Notes under the pieces: generated by a model | Seen by the model: the letters and a program-made list of their open reading frames with translations, nothing else | The model's database searches: none | What the model was told of the DNA's origin: nothing | Shown here: in pieces, positions 1 through 7,807 of the stretch | How positions within the stretch are numbered: position 1 is the stretch's first letter | How the letters are laid out: each line of letters starts with the position of its first letter | Translations under genes and position numbers: made by a program | Origin: Tetragenococcus muriaticus DSM 15685 | GTDB lineage: Bacteria; Bacillota; Bacilli; Lactobacillales; Enterococcaceae | NCBI RefSeq assembly: GCF_000423785.1 | Contig: NZ_AUIQ01000004.1 | Coordinates: 1 to 60,889 of the forward strand | Direction of reading: 5' to 3' | Length of the DNA: 60,889 nucleotides

Positions 1-180
1 GTCGTCGCTCAAGAAAAGCGTTGGCAAGCTATGAAACGCTGGGTACAGAAAAAACCTCATTTTCAAGCTCATGAAGGTGCGTTTAAAGGGCAAATGGGCG
101 AAGGAAAAGCGAAAAGTGCCCCTTTAGGCCAATTCGCCAAAGGATTAAACCAATTAATAATGACCCCGAATTATCTCTAA
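1..180 (+). CDS. C-terminal fragment of an unidentified protein
   Basis: An open frame runs from the first base of the window to a TAA at 178-180, giving 59 residues that end in MTPNYL. The piece is basic and hydrophilic, with KRWVQKK and GEGKAKSAPLG stretches and no membrane segment. I do not recognise the family. The start lies outside the window, so length and function cannot be judged. Its stop codon sits inside a strong hairpin (171-206), which suggests transcription of this gene ends or is processed there. The codon-like composition and clean stop support a real gene rather than a chance frame. Confidence 0.5.
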   Translation, partial: VVAQEKRWQAMKRWVQKKPHFQAHEGAFKGQMGEGKAKSAPLGQFAKGLNQLIMTPNYL

Positions 181-206
181 TAAAAACTTGTTTTTGTTAG
201 AGATAA
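171..206. other. Stable hairpin spanning a stop codon
   Basis: Bases 171-186 and 191-206 pair as a 16-bp stem (15 Watson-Crick pairs and one G-T) closed by the tetraloop CTTG. The first arm contains the last codons and TAA of the upstream gene. No long T-run follows, so it is not a textbook intrinsic terminator on the plus strand. It could protect a 3' end or act with the inverted repeat just downstream. Confidence 0.6.
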
Positions 207-227
207 TGAGGGCAAACCGAACGAAAG

Positions 228-284
228 TGAGGTTGAAAATAACTTCGTGTCTGCCCCAAAAGACGGTTTTTTTATTCAACCTCA
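228..284. repeat. Inverted repeat with internal T-run, possible terminator
   Basis: A 10-bp arm TGAGGTTGAA (228-237) is repeated inverted as TTCAACCTCA (275-284). Between the arms is a smaller GTCT/AGAC hairpin followed directly by seven Ts. The inner hairpin plus T-run looks like a weak intrinsic terminator; the outer arms would enclose it. Together with the hairpin at 171-206 it fills the gap before the next promoter. Confidence 0.45.
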
Positions 285-290
285 ATAAAC

Positions 291-320
291 TTGACACATA
301 CATATTTCATTTGTTATAAG
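291..320 (+). promoter_or_regulatory. Sigma-A promoter for the 213-aa gene
   Basis: TTGACA at 291-296 and TATAAG at 315-320 are separated by 18 bases. A second candidate -10, TATGAT at 341-346, carries an upstream TG dinucleotide. Both lie upstream of the GTG start at 383. Confidence 0.6.
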
Positions 321-382
321 CCAATTTTAAAAATTTGTGTTATGATTACTTCTAAGAAGTGTTTAAAATAGGGGGTTGAGTA

Positions 383-1024
383 GTGGATAAAGAAATAACT
401 TTAAAGCCCTTTCAGCGAGTTTTAAGTGGATATGAAACTTTGTCCAAAACGGCATTGTCTATTTCGGATTGTTCTGAACTTGCTGAAAAGTATAAGTCAC
501 TTGGGGTAGATGGTTATCGTATTGGGGATTACAGTGGTCCTAGTTATTTAAATCGGTATTTGGAATGTTCGATTAAAAGTGCTCCGATGTTAGTGTATAA
601 AAGAGATATCTTTATTCCGATGGTTTTTCGTAGCGCTAATGAATCACAAAAGTTATTTAGTGAATCAAGTCGCATGCCGGGATTTTTCGTCCTATTAGAT
701 TGGTTGATTAATAATCGTCCGGAAAAAGCGATCGTCAGTTATCGTGCACCAACCGAGACTTCTCCTGGCAAAATGTACGTGGATAGTGCTTATGTAGCTT
801 TCCGTTTATCTGAAATTTTAGATGGCGGCGGCTTTCCTATTAGTCAGTTTAAAACTTTAGAAGAGTTTGTTGTATGGAATCGAATTTATCGTTTAATCGA
901 AAGTGGACAAATTGGACGTCATAGTCGCATTTTTGATGAAGATAATCCGATCAACGTTTCTGAATTGCGGATGATCTTACAAGTAGTGCAATTGAAGTAT
1001 CCCGAAACGACATTTTTTATTTAA
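383..1024 (+). CDS. Unidentified 213-aa protein
   Basis: A complete frame with a GTG start preceded by a GGGGGT ribosome-binding site and by a good promoter at 291-320. The product looks like a soluble cytoplasmic protein: no signal peptide, no transmembrane stretch, mixed charged and aromatic residues, and a C-terminal half rich in hydrophobic helices (EEFVVWNRIYRLIESGQIG). I see no Walker, zinc or helix-turn-helix signature and cannot name a family. It appears to be a single-gene transcript, since a strong bidirectional terminator (1024-1070) follows directly and the next gene is on the other strand. ATG codons further in are not preceded by a better ribosome-binding site, so the GTG start is preferred. 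Confidence 0.75.
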   Translation: MDKEITLKPFQRVLSGYETLSKTALSISDCSELAEKYKSLGVDGYRIGDYSGPSYLNRYLECSIKSAPMLVYKRDIFIPMVFRSANESQKLFSESSRMPGFFVLLDWLINNRPEKAIVSYRAPTETSPGKMYVDSAYVAFRLSEILDGGGFPISQFKTLEEFVVWNRIYRLIESGQIGRHSRIFDEDNPINVSELRMILQVVQLKYPETTFFI

Positions 1025-1070
1025 AAAAGGCTGAAACGTTCGTAGAATTGACGAGCGTCTCAGCCTTTTT
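1024..1070. terminator. Bidirectional intrinsic terminator
   Basis: An AAAAAGGCTGA-type arm near 1024-1034 pairs with TCAGCCTTTTT at 1060-1070, with a T-run on either strand. It serves both the 213-aa gene and the convergent helicase gene. Confidence 0.85.
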
Positions 1071-1073
1071 AAA

Positions 1074-3365
1074 TTACGACCATTCTGTTGATAGATCTGT
1101 CTTTTGATAGGTGTCTGGTGAAAGTTTTTCCAATAATGGACTGCCTTGTTCATAAGTAATGACATTGAGTTCATGCATAGCACGGCTAGCGATCGTATAA
1201 AGAATAAGCTGGTCATTTACTGAAAAGTTTTCTGCGACATGCCAAGCATATACACGATCAAATTCTAGCCCTTTAGCTAAATAGGCAGGAATAATGATAA
1301 TGGAACGTTTCATAAACTCATCTTCAGAAGTAATCAATTGAATTTGTTTTTTAGTAGAATCTGCCAGTAATTCATACAATGCTTCACACTCTTTTGTTGT
1401 TTTTCCAATAATAGCACTACGCCACTGTGTTTTTTGCTTAGAATGATCAAATAGATCTTTCATCAGCCAATCAACTGCTTGAGTTTGATTGGAAGCATTA
1501 ACAATTAAAGGCTGTTTCCCATTTCTTGCCGTCGTTTGTACTTGATCTTCTTGGGATAAAAATTGATTGGCAAAAGCAGTAATTTCTTTTGTCGAGCGAT
1601 AACTGGTTGTTAACTGGTAGCGAGTCACTTCTTCTTGATCAAATAGTTCATCAAGTGAATTGACAATCGTTTCATTACCAAAAACTTTCTGATTTAAGTC
1701 CCCGCACAATGTTATTGATGCTCTTGGGAAAAGTTGTTTTAAAAGAGCTGCTTGTGCAGGAGGAAAATCTTGCATTTCATCAATGAAAATAAAACGAACA
1801 TTATGCTCAATGTTTACGGGATAGATATCCTTTAAAAGGGAAAAGTATAGCAGAGCATCCTCTTGCAGTATTTCTTTATTTTTCATTTGTTGACGAATCA
1901 CTTGTATACTGTCTTCCCAATTCTTTGCCGAAATGTTGTATTTTTGTAAAATTTCGGACGGAAATTGTTTTAAAAAGTGGATATATTGTTTGGCAAAATT
2001 GATAAACCGATAATGATTGACTTGCTTAACTAATGGTCGAAATTTATTTTTGACTAGATCCTGTTTGACTTGTTTCGTAAGTTGCTTTTCTTTTTCCTCT
2101 GAGTCCTCTAGATCAGGATTATTTTCGTATATTTCATCGATTTTTTCTGACGCACGTTCTTTCACCCATTCTTTTTTTGCTTCCTCTTTTTGTAGCCCGC
2201 CGATTTTTTTCAATATCTTTGTTTGCAAAAGTTGTATCCGTTGATAAAGCGGCAGTATTGAATTTGTTTCTTTATACCATTTACGGATTTGTTTTTTTGG
2301 AATATAAACTTGATCATTTACCTTTAAATCACGGAAAATAGGACCGAAATCGGTAATAGAATCAATGTAAGATGGGATCTGATCTAAAGCAGTTAGACCA
2401 TTTTTTAATTTTTGAATAGGATTGTTTTCTCCGTTTAGAAATTGCTCTTCTTCTTGCGCTACATTTCGAATGGTGTATCTAGGAACTAAAAGTTGTAAAA
2501 AATTGGTAAAGGTCTGAGTTGGTGCTTCACTTTCTCCTAGAGAAGGTAAAACCATGGAAATATAATCTGAAAATAAATGATTAGGAGAAAATAGTAGCAC
2601 TTGATCAATATTTAACCAATTCCGGTGGTGGTACAATAAAAAGGCGACACGTTGTAGTAAAGCAGATGTTTTCCCACTCCCTGCAATCCCCTCAATCACC
2701 ATATATTTACTTGAAGTATCTCGAATAATTTTATTTTGAGCTTTTTGGATGGTTGAGACGATATTTTTCATTTGTGGAGAAGACGTTTCGTCCAAAATAT
2801 CTAGTAAGAAATCATCATTAATCATTTCTGAGGTATCTACCATCGAAAGGAGCTGTCCGTTTTGAATTTTAAATTGTCGTTTTAATAATAAATCAACATG
2901 AAACGTTTCTTTATTCGCCTTATAATAAGCCTCTCCTAATTCTCCTTCGTAATATAGATTAGCAATTGGAGCACGCCAGTCAATAATAATGGTATTATCA
3001 TTTTTATCTCGTAACGAAGCAATCCCTAAGTATAATGTTTCTGTCGGTTCTTGATCTTCTCTAAAATCAATGCGTGCAAAATAAGGAGATTGTGCCATCG
3101 TTTGTAGTGTATTTAGGCGTTTAGCTTTTGCTTCTGCGCTTTGATAACGTAGTGTTAATTCATGTTCGTGTTGACGGTATTCAACCACGGATTCATAAAA
3201 AGATTCTTCTGTTGCGGTATTGATCGTATTTTCGGCAACTTCTTTTAGTTGACTTTGCATTGATTGTTGTAGTTCGTTTTGTTGCTCTTTTAATATTTGG
3301 TTTTCATTTTTAATTAAAGAAATGGTTTGTGCTAAATGTTTTTCTTCATATTGCCGTTCGTTCAT
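1074..3365 (-). CDS. helD: HelD-type RNA polymerase recycling ATPase (UvrD/Rep superfamily 1)
   Basis: This 763-aa protein belongs to the HelD group of superfamily-1 motor proteins, which bind stalled RNA polymerase and use ATP to release nucleic acid. The N-terminal 80 residues are a charged coiled coil, as expected for the arm that reaches into the polymerase secondary channel. Walker A is GIAGSGKT at residues 226-233. A DEMQDF Walker B motif lies near residue 525. A C-terminal motif resembling UvrD motifs V/VI (IIIPAYLAKGLEFDRVYAWH, YTIASRAMHELNV) completes the motor. Length fits the Gram-positive family. The ATG has a GGAGGT site seven bases upstream. It is monocistronic, convergent with the 213-aa gene and divergent from the D-Asp ligase gene. 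A general UvrD-like repair helicase is the alternative, but the N-terminal arm argues for HelD. Confidence 0.85.
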   Translation of the reverse strand: MNERQYEEKHLAQTISLIKNENQILKEQQNELQQSMQSQLKEVAENTINTATEESFYESVVEYRQHEHELTLRYQSAEAKAKRLNTLQTMAQSPYFARIDFREDQEPTETLYLGIASLRDKNDNTIIIDWRAPIANLYYEGELGEAYYKANKETFHVDLLLKRQFKIQNGQLLSMVDTSEMINDDFLLDILDETSSPQMKNIVSTIQKAQNKIIRDTSSKYMVIEGIAGSGKTSALLQRVAFLLYHHRNWLNIDQVLLFSPNHLFSDYISMVLPSLGESEAPTQTFTNFLQLLVPRYTIRNVAQEEEQFLNGENNPIQKLKNGLTALDQIPSYIDSITDFGPIFRDLKVNDQVYIPKKQIRKWYKETNSILPLYQRIQLLQTKILKKIGGLQKEEAKKEWVKERASEKIDEIYENNPDLEDSEEKEKQLTKQVKQDLVKNKFRPLVKQVNHYRFINFAKQYIHFLKQFPSEILQKYNISAKNWEDSIQVIRQQMKNKEILQEDALLYFSLLKDIYPVNIEHNVRFIFIDEMQDFPPAQAALLKQLFPRASITLCGDLNQKVFGNETIVNSLDELFDQEEVTRYQLTTSYRSTKEITAFANQFLSQEDQVQTTARNGKQPLIVNASNQTQAVDWLMKDLFDHSKQKTQWRSAIIGKTTKECEALYELLADSTKKQIQLITSEDEFMKRSIIIIPAYLAKGLEFDRVYAWHVAENFSVNDQLILYTIASRAMHELNVITYEQGSPLLEKLSPDTYQKTDLSTEWS

Positions 3366-3534
3366 GAACTTACCTCCAATGATAAGTTTGTCTTTTTCTC
3401 ATAGAAATTCCATCATAAAATTATAGCATAAATCAAGGTGTTATGTGAAAGAATAGAACTACTTTCTATTTTCTTTTAAAGGAAAAATTAGTAAAACATT
3501 ATAAAAATAATGGCTGCATTTGTTGTTTTATTTA

Positions 3535-3543
3535 TGGTATACT
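3535..3543 (+). promoter_or_regulatory. Extended -10 promoter for the D-Asp ligase operon
   Basis: TGG directly before TATACT (3538-3543) forms an extended -10 element. The -35 region is weak. Transcription would begin near 3550, leaving a very short leader and little room for a strong ribosome-binding site before the ATG at 3563 or 3569. Confidence 0.5.
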
Positions 3544-3562
3544 TTCAAATAAATATAAATGG

Positions 3563-4834
3563 ATGAAAATGTCTAGAAAGAAAGTGATTTTAGCTGTGGA
3601 TACAAAAGTAAACGAGCAATTTTTACCTCTTTTATTAGGAAGCGACATTAATGTTTATGGAATGGCGCGTTCATTTCATGAAGCATATGGTACGGTTTCA
3701 GAAGCTCATGGTGCGGGTCAGCTTGCTCCTACAAAATATAGTAAAATTGTCAATGTGCATACACACCCTGGTTTTTCTGAACCAGAAGGCTTTATGAAAG
3801 TCATGCGAGAATTGATGGCACAGTATAAAGACGATCCTCGAAAGATTATCTTAGTACCTTGTGGCGATGGATATACTGAATTGATTACTCATAATAGAAC
3901 AGAGCTAAGTCAACGCTTTATTTGTCCAACGGTAGATGCTAAGACCCAAGAAACTTTAGAAGATAAAGCGGCTTTTTATCGAACATGTGAAAAATATGGT
4001 CTGCCTTATCCAGATACGTTAATTATTACGAAAGAAATGGTAGAAAATCAATCCTCAGTTGAATTACCTTTTGGTTTTCCTGTTGCTTTAAAACCTTCAG
4101 ACAGTGTTGAGTATTTGAATGTTGAGTTTGAAGGACGCAAAAAAGCTTTTATTCTATACTCTCAAGAAGAAGTTGATGACATTTTAAAAAAAGTCTATCA
4201 AGCTGGTTATACTTCAGAAATGATTTGCCAAAATTTTATTCCAGGCGATGATTCACGTATGCGTGTGTTAAACGCTTATGTGGACCAAAACCACAATGTA
4301 CGAATGCTTTATTTAGGTCACCCATTATTAGAAGACCCGACGCCAGAAGCAGTAGGGAACTATGTAGCTATCATGCCAGATTATAATGAAAAAGTTTTTG
4401 ATCAAATGAAAAACTTTTTAGAAAAAATCGAATATGTTGGTTTTGCTAACTTTGATATGAAATATGACGAAAGAGATGGCGAATATAAATTATTTGAAAT
4501 TAATTTGCGCCAAGGAAGAAGTAGTTTTTGTGTGACATTAGGCGGTTATAATTTAGCCAAGTATTTAGTGGAGGATTATGTATTAGAAACGCCTTTTACT
4601 GAAACAACTTATGCTAGAGGAGATAAATTGTGGATTGGTGTCCCAGAAAAAATTCTAAAGGAATATATTGAAGAAGGACCAGATAAGGATCGCGCTTTAC
4701 AGTATTTGACAGATAAAAAGTATGGGAATACGTTATATTACAAAGAAGACATGAGTCTAAAACGCTATATACTTGTCAAACGCATTTTTTATTTATATCA
4801 TGATAGGTATAAAAAATACTTTAGAAAGAAATAG
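3563..4834 (+). CDS. aslfm: D-aspartate ligase (ATP-grasp, peptidoglycan side-chain)
   Basis: The 423-aa product resembles the ATP-grasp D-aspartate ligase of Enterococcus faecium. That enzyme activates the beta-carboxyl of D-Asp with ATP and attaches it to the lysine side chain of UDP-MurNAc-pentapeptide, giving the D-Asx cross-bridge. Visible support: an N-terminal Rossmann-like segment, an ATP-grasp core with PVALKPSD and a late magnesium/ATP motif in YKLFEINLRQGRSS, and a basic C-terminus (KRIFYLYHDRYKKYFRKK) that could rest on the membrane. An aspartate racemase follows six bases downstream and would supply the D-Asp, which strongly supports the assignment. The start is uncertain: ATG at 3563 or 3569, both with weak ribosome-binding sites. 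Generic carboxylate-amine ligase is the fallback name. Confidence 0.85.
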   Translation: MKMSRKKVILAVDTKVNEQFLPLLLGSDINVYGMARSFHEAYGTVSEAHGAGQLAPTKYSKIVNVHTHPGFSEPEGFMKVMRELMAQYKDDPRKIILVPCGDGYTELITHNRTELSQRFICPTVDAKTQETLEDKAAFYRTCEKYGLPYPDTLIITKEMVENQSSVELPFGFPVALKPSDSVEYLNVEFEGRKKAFILYSQEEVDDILKKVYQAGYTSEMICQNFIPGDDSRMRVLNAYVDQNHNVRMLYLGHPLLEDPTPEAVGNYVAIMPDYNEKVFDQMKNFLEKIEYVGFANFDMKYDERDGEYKLFEINLRQGRSSFCVTLGGYNLAKYLVEDYVLETPFTETTYARGDKLWIGVPEKILKEYIEEGPDKDRALQYLTDKKYGNTLYYKEDMSLKRYILVKRIFYLYHDRYKKYFRKK

Positions 4835-4840
4835 ATAATA

Positions 4841-5560
4841 ATGAAAAATTTTTTTACAATTTTAGGCGGTATGGGGACGTTAGCTACCGAAAGTTTTATC
4901 CACGTATTAAATGAACGAACGCCCATTCATGCGGATCAAGATTACTTGAATTATCTTTTAGTTAACCATGCGACTGTACCTGATCGAACCGACTATATTT
5001 TAGGAAATTCAGAAGATGATCCTTCCCTTGCTATAAAAGAAGATATTCAACAGTATAGCCGTTTCGAACCGGACTTTTTTGTGCTTACATGCAATACGGC
5101 GCATCATTTTTTTGATGAATTACAAGAAGAAACGGATATTCCGATCCTACACATGCCAAGACTTGCCGTAAAAACGGTAAATAAAACATTTGCCAAAAGT
5201 ACTGGAAAGACTCGTGTAGGTTTATTAGCTACGGAGGGAACGATCCAAACAAAAGTTTATGAAAATGAATTAACGAAATTTGGTAATTTAGAAGTGGTTT
5301 TACCTGATGCTGCTTTACAACAAGATGTTACAAATTTGATTTATCGAGATGTTAAAGAAAATCACTTTTTCAATGAAGAGTTATTTTATCAAATTCTGCG
5401 TAAAATGTCTGAGGAATTTTCTTGTGATGTGATGGTTTTAGGATGTACTGAATTATCTTTGGTACAAGAATTTACACAAAATACAAAATATCCTGTTGTT
5501 GATGCTCAATCAGAATTAGCCAATGAAACAATTCGACGAGCTTTAGACAATCGGTCCTAA
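4841..5560 (+). CDS. racD: Aspartate racemase
   Basis: This 239-aa cofactor-independent racemase of the Asp/Glu racemase family interconverts L- and D-aspartate through two cysteines. The N-terminal glycine motif FTILGGMGTLAT is present. The two expected catalytic cysteines are C84 in VLTCNTAHHFF and C202 in VLGCTELSLV, each in its usual context. Length is normal for the family. It starts six bases after the D-Asp ligase stop and ends at a strong terminator, so the two genes form a compact operon that makes D-Asp and attaches it to cell-wall precursors. A broader specificity amino-acid racemase cannot be excluded, but the neighbour makes aspartate the best substrate. It is distinct from the glutamate racemase at 58424-59242. 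Confidence 0.88.
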   Translation: MKNFFTILGGMGTLATESFIHVLNERTPIHADQDYLNYLLVNHATVPDRTDYILGNSEDDPSLAIKEDIQQYSRFEPDFFVLTCNTAHHFFDELQEETDIPILHMPRLAVKTVNKTFAKSTGKTRVGLLATEGTIQTKVYENELTKFGNLEVVLPDAALQQDVTNLIYRDVKENHFFNEELFYQILRKMSEEFSCDVMVLGCTELSLVQEFTQNTKYPVVDAQSELANETIRRALDNRS

Positions 5561-5595
5561 AAAAGAGAGCGAAATTTTTTGTTCGCTCTCTTTTT
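5561..5595. terminator. Bidirectional intrinsic terminator
   Basis: AAAAGAGAGCGAA (5561-5573) pairs with TTCGCTCTCTTTTT (5582-5595). It ends the D-Asp operon and, on the other strand, the GNAT-ProX gene whose stop is at 5594. Confidence 0.85.
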
Positions 5596-6619
5596 ATATA
5601 TCTATATATTTTGGTGTGTGATTAATTTGACTAAGAAAAAACAAGAAATCAGAAAAACTAAAAATGAATGTTTTATCATTTTGATTTGGATGAAAGCCAA
5701 TATTTTCTCTTGGATCAATCTGACTGTCCATCATTAACTGGACTTGTTGTTTTGTATCAAACAATAAACCTAAAGGAGAGACCGCGCCTTGAGTTGAGTG
5801 TAAAATTTGACTCATTTCGTTATCAGAGGCGAAAGATAAATGATTTTCTTCTACTTCATGAGCGATTTTTTTCAGAGGTGCTCGTTGACCTTCTGGTAAA
5901 ATAATGAAATAAAAAGATTTTTTTCCTTTTAAAAATAAATTTTTGACTTGAGTAGCAGGGAGCTCAAAATCAATTTCTTTTACTGTAGAAACGGCTTTGT
6001 GTCGTAGTAATTCATAGGAAATCGCTGATTGGTTTAAAAATCGACTAATTTGCTGTTCAGCTTTTTTGCTTGTATAGTCTCTTTTTAAAATAGCATAGCA
6101 AGACTCATCTACAACACCACGGTTATTCACAAGTCTTTGATGAAATGTTCCTTCATAGGACATGCCTGCTTTTTGCATGACTTTTCCTGAAGCAGGATTT
6201 TTTGTATCATAGAGACCTTCTATTCTTTCAAACCCGTTTTTTTCAAACAGATAAGCAATCACTTTTTCCAAACTTTCGCTAGTATATCCTTTATTCCACC
6301 AATGTTGACCAATACAATAGCCAACTTCTGCAGTTTTACTTGCTTTATTGGCGATACTTGCCGAAATGGTCCCGATGAGCTGTTGCGTTGATTTTTCTTC
6401 AATCCCCCATAAAAAATAATCGGGATCAATATAATTTTTTTGATACTCACTTAAATTATTTTCGACATCTTGAACTGTTTGATAAGGCTTCCATGAAAGA
6501 AACTTTGTCACTTTAGAATCGGCTCCCCAATGATTAAACATTTGATAGGCATCTCTAATGGTTAATAAGCGTAAGGTGAGTCGGTTTGTCTGCAACTGTA
6601 TCGTGCCAATATTTTCCAT
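5594..6619 (-). CDS. GNAT acetyltransferase fused to a prolyl-tRNA editing (ProX/YbaK) domain
   Basis: The protein has two domains. Residues 1-180 form a RimJ/RimL-type GNAT fold with the acetyl-CoA loop seen as IGQHWWNKGYTSE (103-115) and the NPASGKVMQKAGM motif (141-153). Residues 185-341 resemble the free-standing Ala-tRNA(Pro) deacylases (PrdX/ProX), with the conserved lysine region KNLFLKGKK (226-234) and the GxxxP-type loop GAVSPLG (278-284). The second domain would hydrolyse alanine wrongly attached to tRNA(Pro); the acetyltransferase substrate is unknown. I place the start at the ATG at 6619 because an AGGAG site lies eight bases upstream. An in-frame start at 6643 is possible but would overlap the NUDIX stop and lacks a site. 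The frame is unbroken across the domain junction, so this is a true fusion. It probably shares a transcript with the NUDIX gene upstream. Confidence 0.85.
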   Translation of the reverse strand: MENIGTIQLQTNRLTLRLLTIRDAYQMFNHWGADSKVTKFLSWKPYQTVQDVENNLSEYQKNYIDPDYFLWGIEEKSTQQLIGTISASIANKASKTAEVGYCIGQHWWNKGYTSESLEKVIAYLFEKNGFERIEGLYDTKNPASGKVMQKAGMSYEGTFHQRLVNNRGVVDESCYAILKRDYTSKKAEQQISRFLNQSAISYELLRHKAVSTVKEIDFELPATQVKNLFLKGKKSFYFIILPEGQRAPLKKIAHEVEENHLSFASDNEMSQILHSTQGAVSPLGLLFDTKQQVQLMMDSQIDPRENIGFHPNQNDKTFIFSFSDFLFFLSQINHTPKYIDI

Positions 6620-6635
6620 TTTCTCATCTCCTCGA

Positions 6636-7243
6636 CTATTCAAACTTGCTAAGCCCTTCTTGTTGCCTTAATTGTATGAGTTGTTCTTTGGTGGTTCGTT
6701 TTTTAGAGAGTACGGGAAGGTTGTCGAGGGAGAAGTAATCCATTTGACTTGTTTCCAGACTTTCAGTAAAAGAACCACTCAAGATTTCACAAGCAAATAC
6801 GAATTTGTAGTATTGGAAAGCTTGTGGAATATCTTTGCGTAAGTTTGTATCGAAAATCGCTTTTAGCTGTTGAACATCCACATGAAGACCTGTTTCTTCA
6901 TAGACTTCTTTGCGAATGTTTTCTTTAGGAGAATAACCGACATCTGCATAACCCCCGGGTAAAGACCATTTGTGGGTTTTATGATCTTGTACAAGCAATA
7001 CCTTATTGTCTTGTATTATCCACGCTCGAACATCTACTTTAGGTGTTTGGTAACCCGTTTCATGAGAGAATAAATCATCTATTATTTCCTGTGGTTCACC
7101 TCCAAGACTTTGAATTAACCGTAAAGCCAAATCATTAGTTCCTGATAACGAACAAGATCAAATGAGTCATTGCCGTAGTGCAATCCTGCTTGTGCGATAG
7201 ATAATAATTCTTTATAGGTCGCTAGATAATCCATGCATGCCAT
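6636..7243 (-). pseudogene. NUDIX hydrolase with an N-terminal frameshift
   Basis: The main frame (6636-7130, 164 aa if started at a TTG) holds a NUDIX domain. Its box reads GGYADVGYSPKENIRKEVYEETGL, with the second-half glutamates present and a lysine for the usual arginine. The TTG has no ribosome-binding site. Upstream, in another frame, 7132-7234 encodes MDYLATYKELLSIAQAGLHY and then FDLVRYQEL, which matches the N-terminal helical domain usual in this ADP-ribose-pyrophosphatase-like family. Adding one A near 7135 joins both halves into RYQELNDLALRLI with normal family spacing and a length near 200 aa. The gene is therefore either broken by a one-base deletion or mis-sequenced. The two candidate starts are ATGs at 7243 and 7234. 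It lies 17 bases upstream of the GNAT-ProX gene and is likely co-transcribed with it. Confidence 0.7.
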
Positions 7244-7256
7244 TCTTTTTTAATAT

Positions 7257-7286
7257 TTGCTTTTCATTTTAGCATCAAGTTATAAT
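7257..7286 (+). promoter_or_regulatory. Sigma-A promoter for the DUF488 gene
   Basis: TTGCTT (7257-7262) and a perfect TATAAT (7281-7286) are 18 bases apart. Its position rules out a protein start at 7257 and supports the ATG at 7317. Confidence 0.65.
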
Positions 7287-7316
7287 AAAGAAAATGGGAA
7301 AAGGAGCCGGTTTTTT

Positions 7317-7691
7317 ATGGGACAGTTACAAACAAAGCGTGCTTACGAGGATATTGAAACTTCAGATGGAAAACGAGTTTTGGTCGATCGGATGTGGCCA
7401 CGAGGGGTAAAAAAAGAGAAGTTGCAGTTATCTTTATGGGAAAAAGAGGTGGCTCCGACTAATGAGTTACGCAAAACCTTTGGCCATGATCCCCAAAAAT
7501 TTTCTTGGTTTAAAAATGAATATAAAAAAGAATTAGACAATAACGATAAAACACAAGCATTTGTGAATCAAATTGCCGAGTGGTTAAAAAAAGATAACGT
7601 GACACTTATTTATGGCGCTAAAGACAAAAAAGAGAATCAGGCGGTCGTTTTAAAGGACTATCTTTTACAAAAAATAGGAGACCATCAATGA
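7317..7691 (+). CDS. DUF488 family protein
   Basis: The 124-aa product carries the DUF488 hallmarks: an N-terminal YEDIETSDGKRVLVDRMWPRG segment and a C-terminal VTLIYGAKDKKENQAVVL segment. The family is widespread, small and cytoplasmic, and its biochemical role is not established. The ATG at 7317 is chosen because AAAGGAG lies nine bases upstream and the promoter overlaps the longer frame's extension. It stands alone between the divergent NUDIX gene and the thrS leader. No terminator is obvious after the stop, so some read-through into the T-box leader is possible. Confidence 0.8.
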   Translation: MGQLQTKRAYEDIETSDGKRVLVDRMWPRGVKKEKLQLSLWEKEVAPTNELRKTFGHDPQKFSWFKNEYKKELDNNDKTQAFVNQIAEWLKKDNVTLIYGAKDKKENQAVVLKDYLLQKIGDHQ

Positions 7692-7807
7692 AAGATTACG
7701 AATAAAAGACACAAAAATTTTACAGCTGAACCACTATTATATATATCCAGGACTTGTTGGTTTTACCTAGATAATTGGTTTTGTTTTGATTGATTCAAAA
7801 AAACGAA

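Noticed and set aside
6624-6643. Start of the GNAT-ProX gene at 6643
   Set aside because: It would overlap the NUDIX stop and lacks a ribosome-binding site, while the ATG at 6619 has AGGAG at the right distance.
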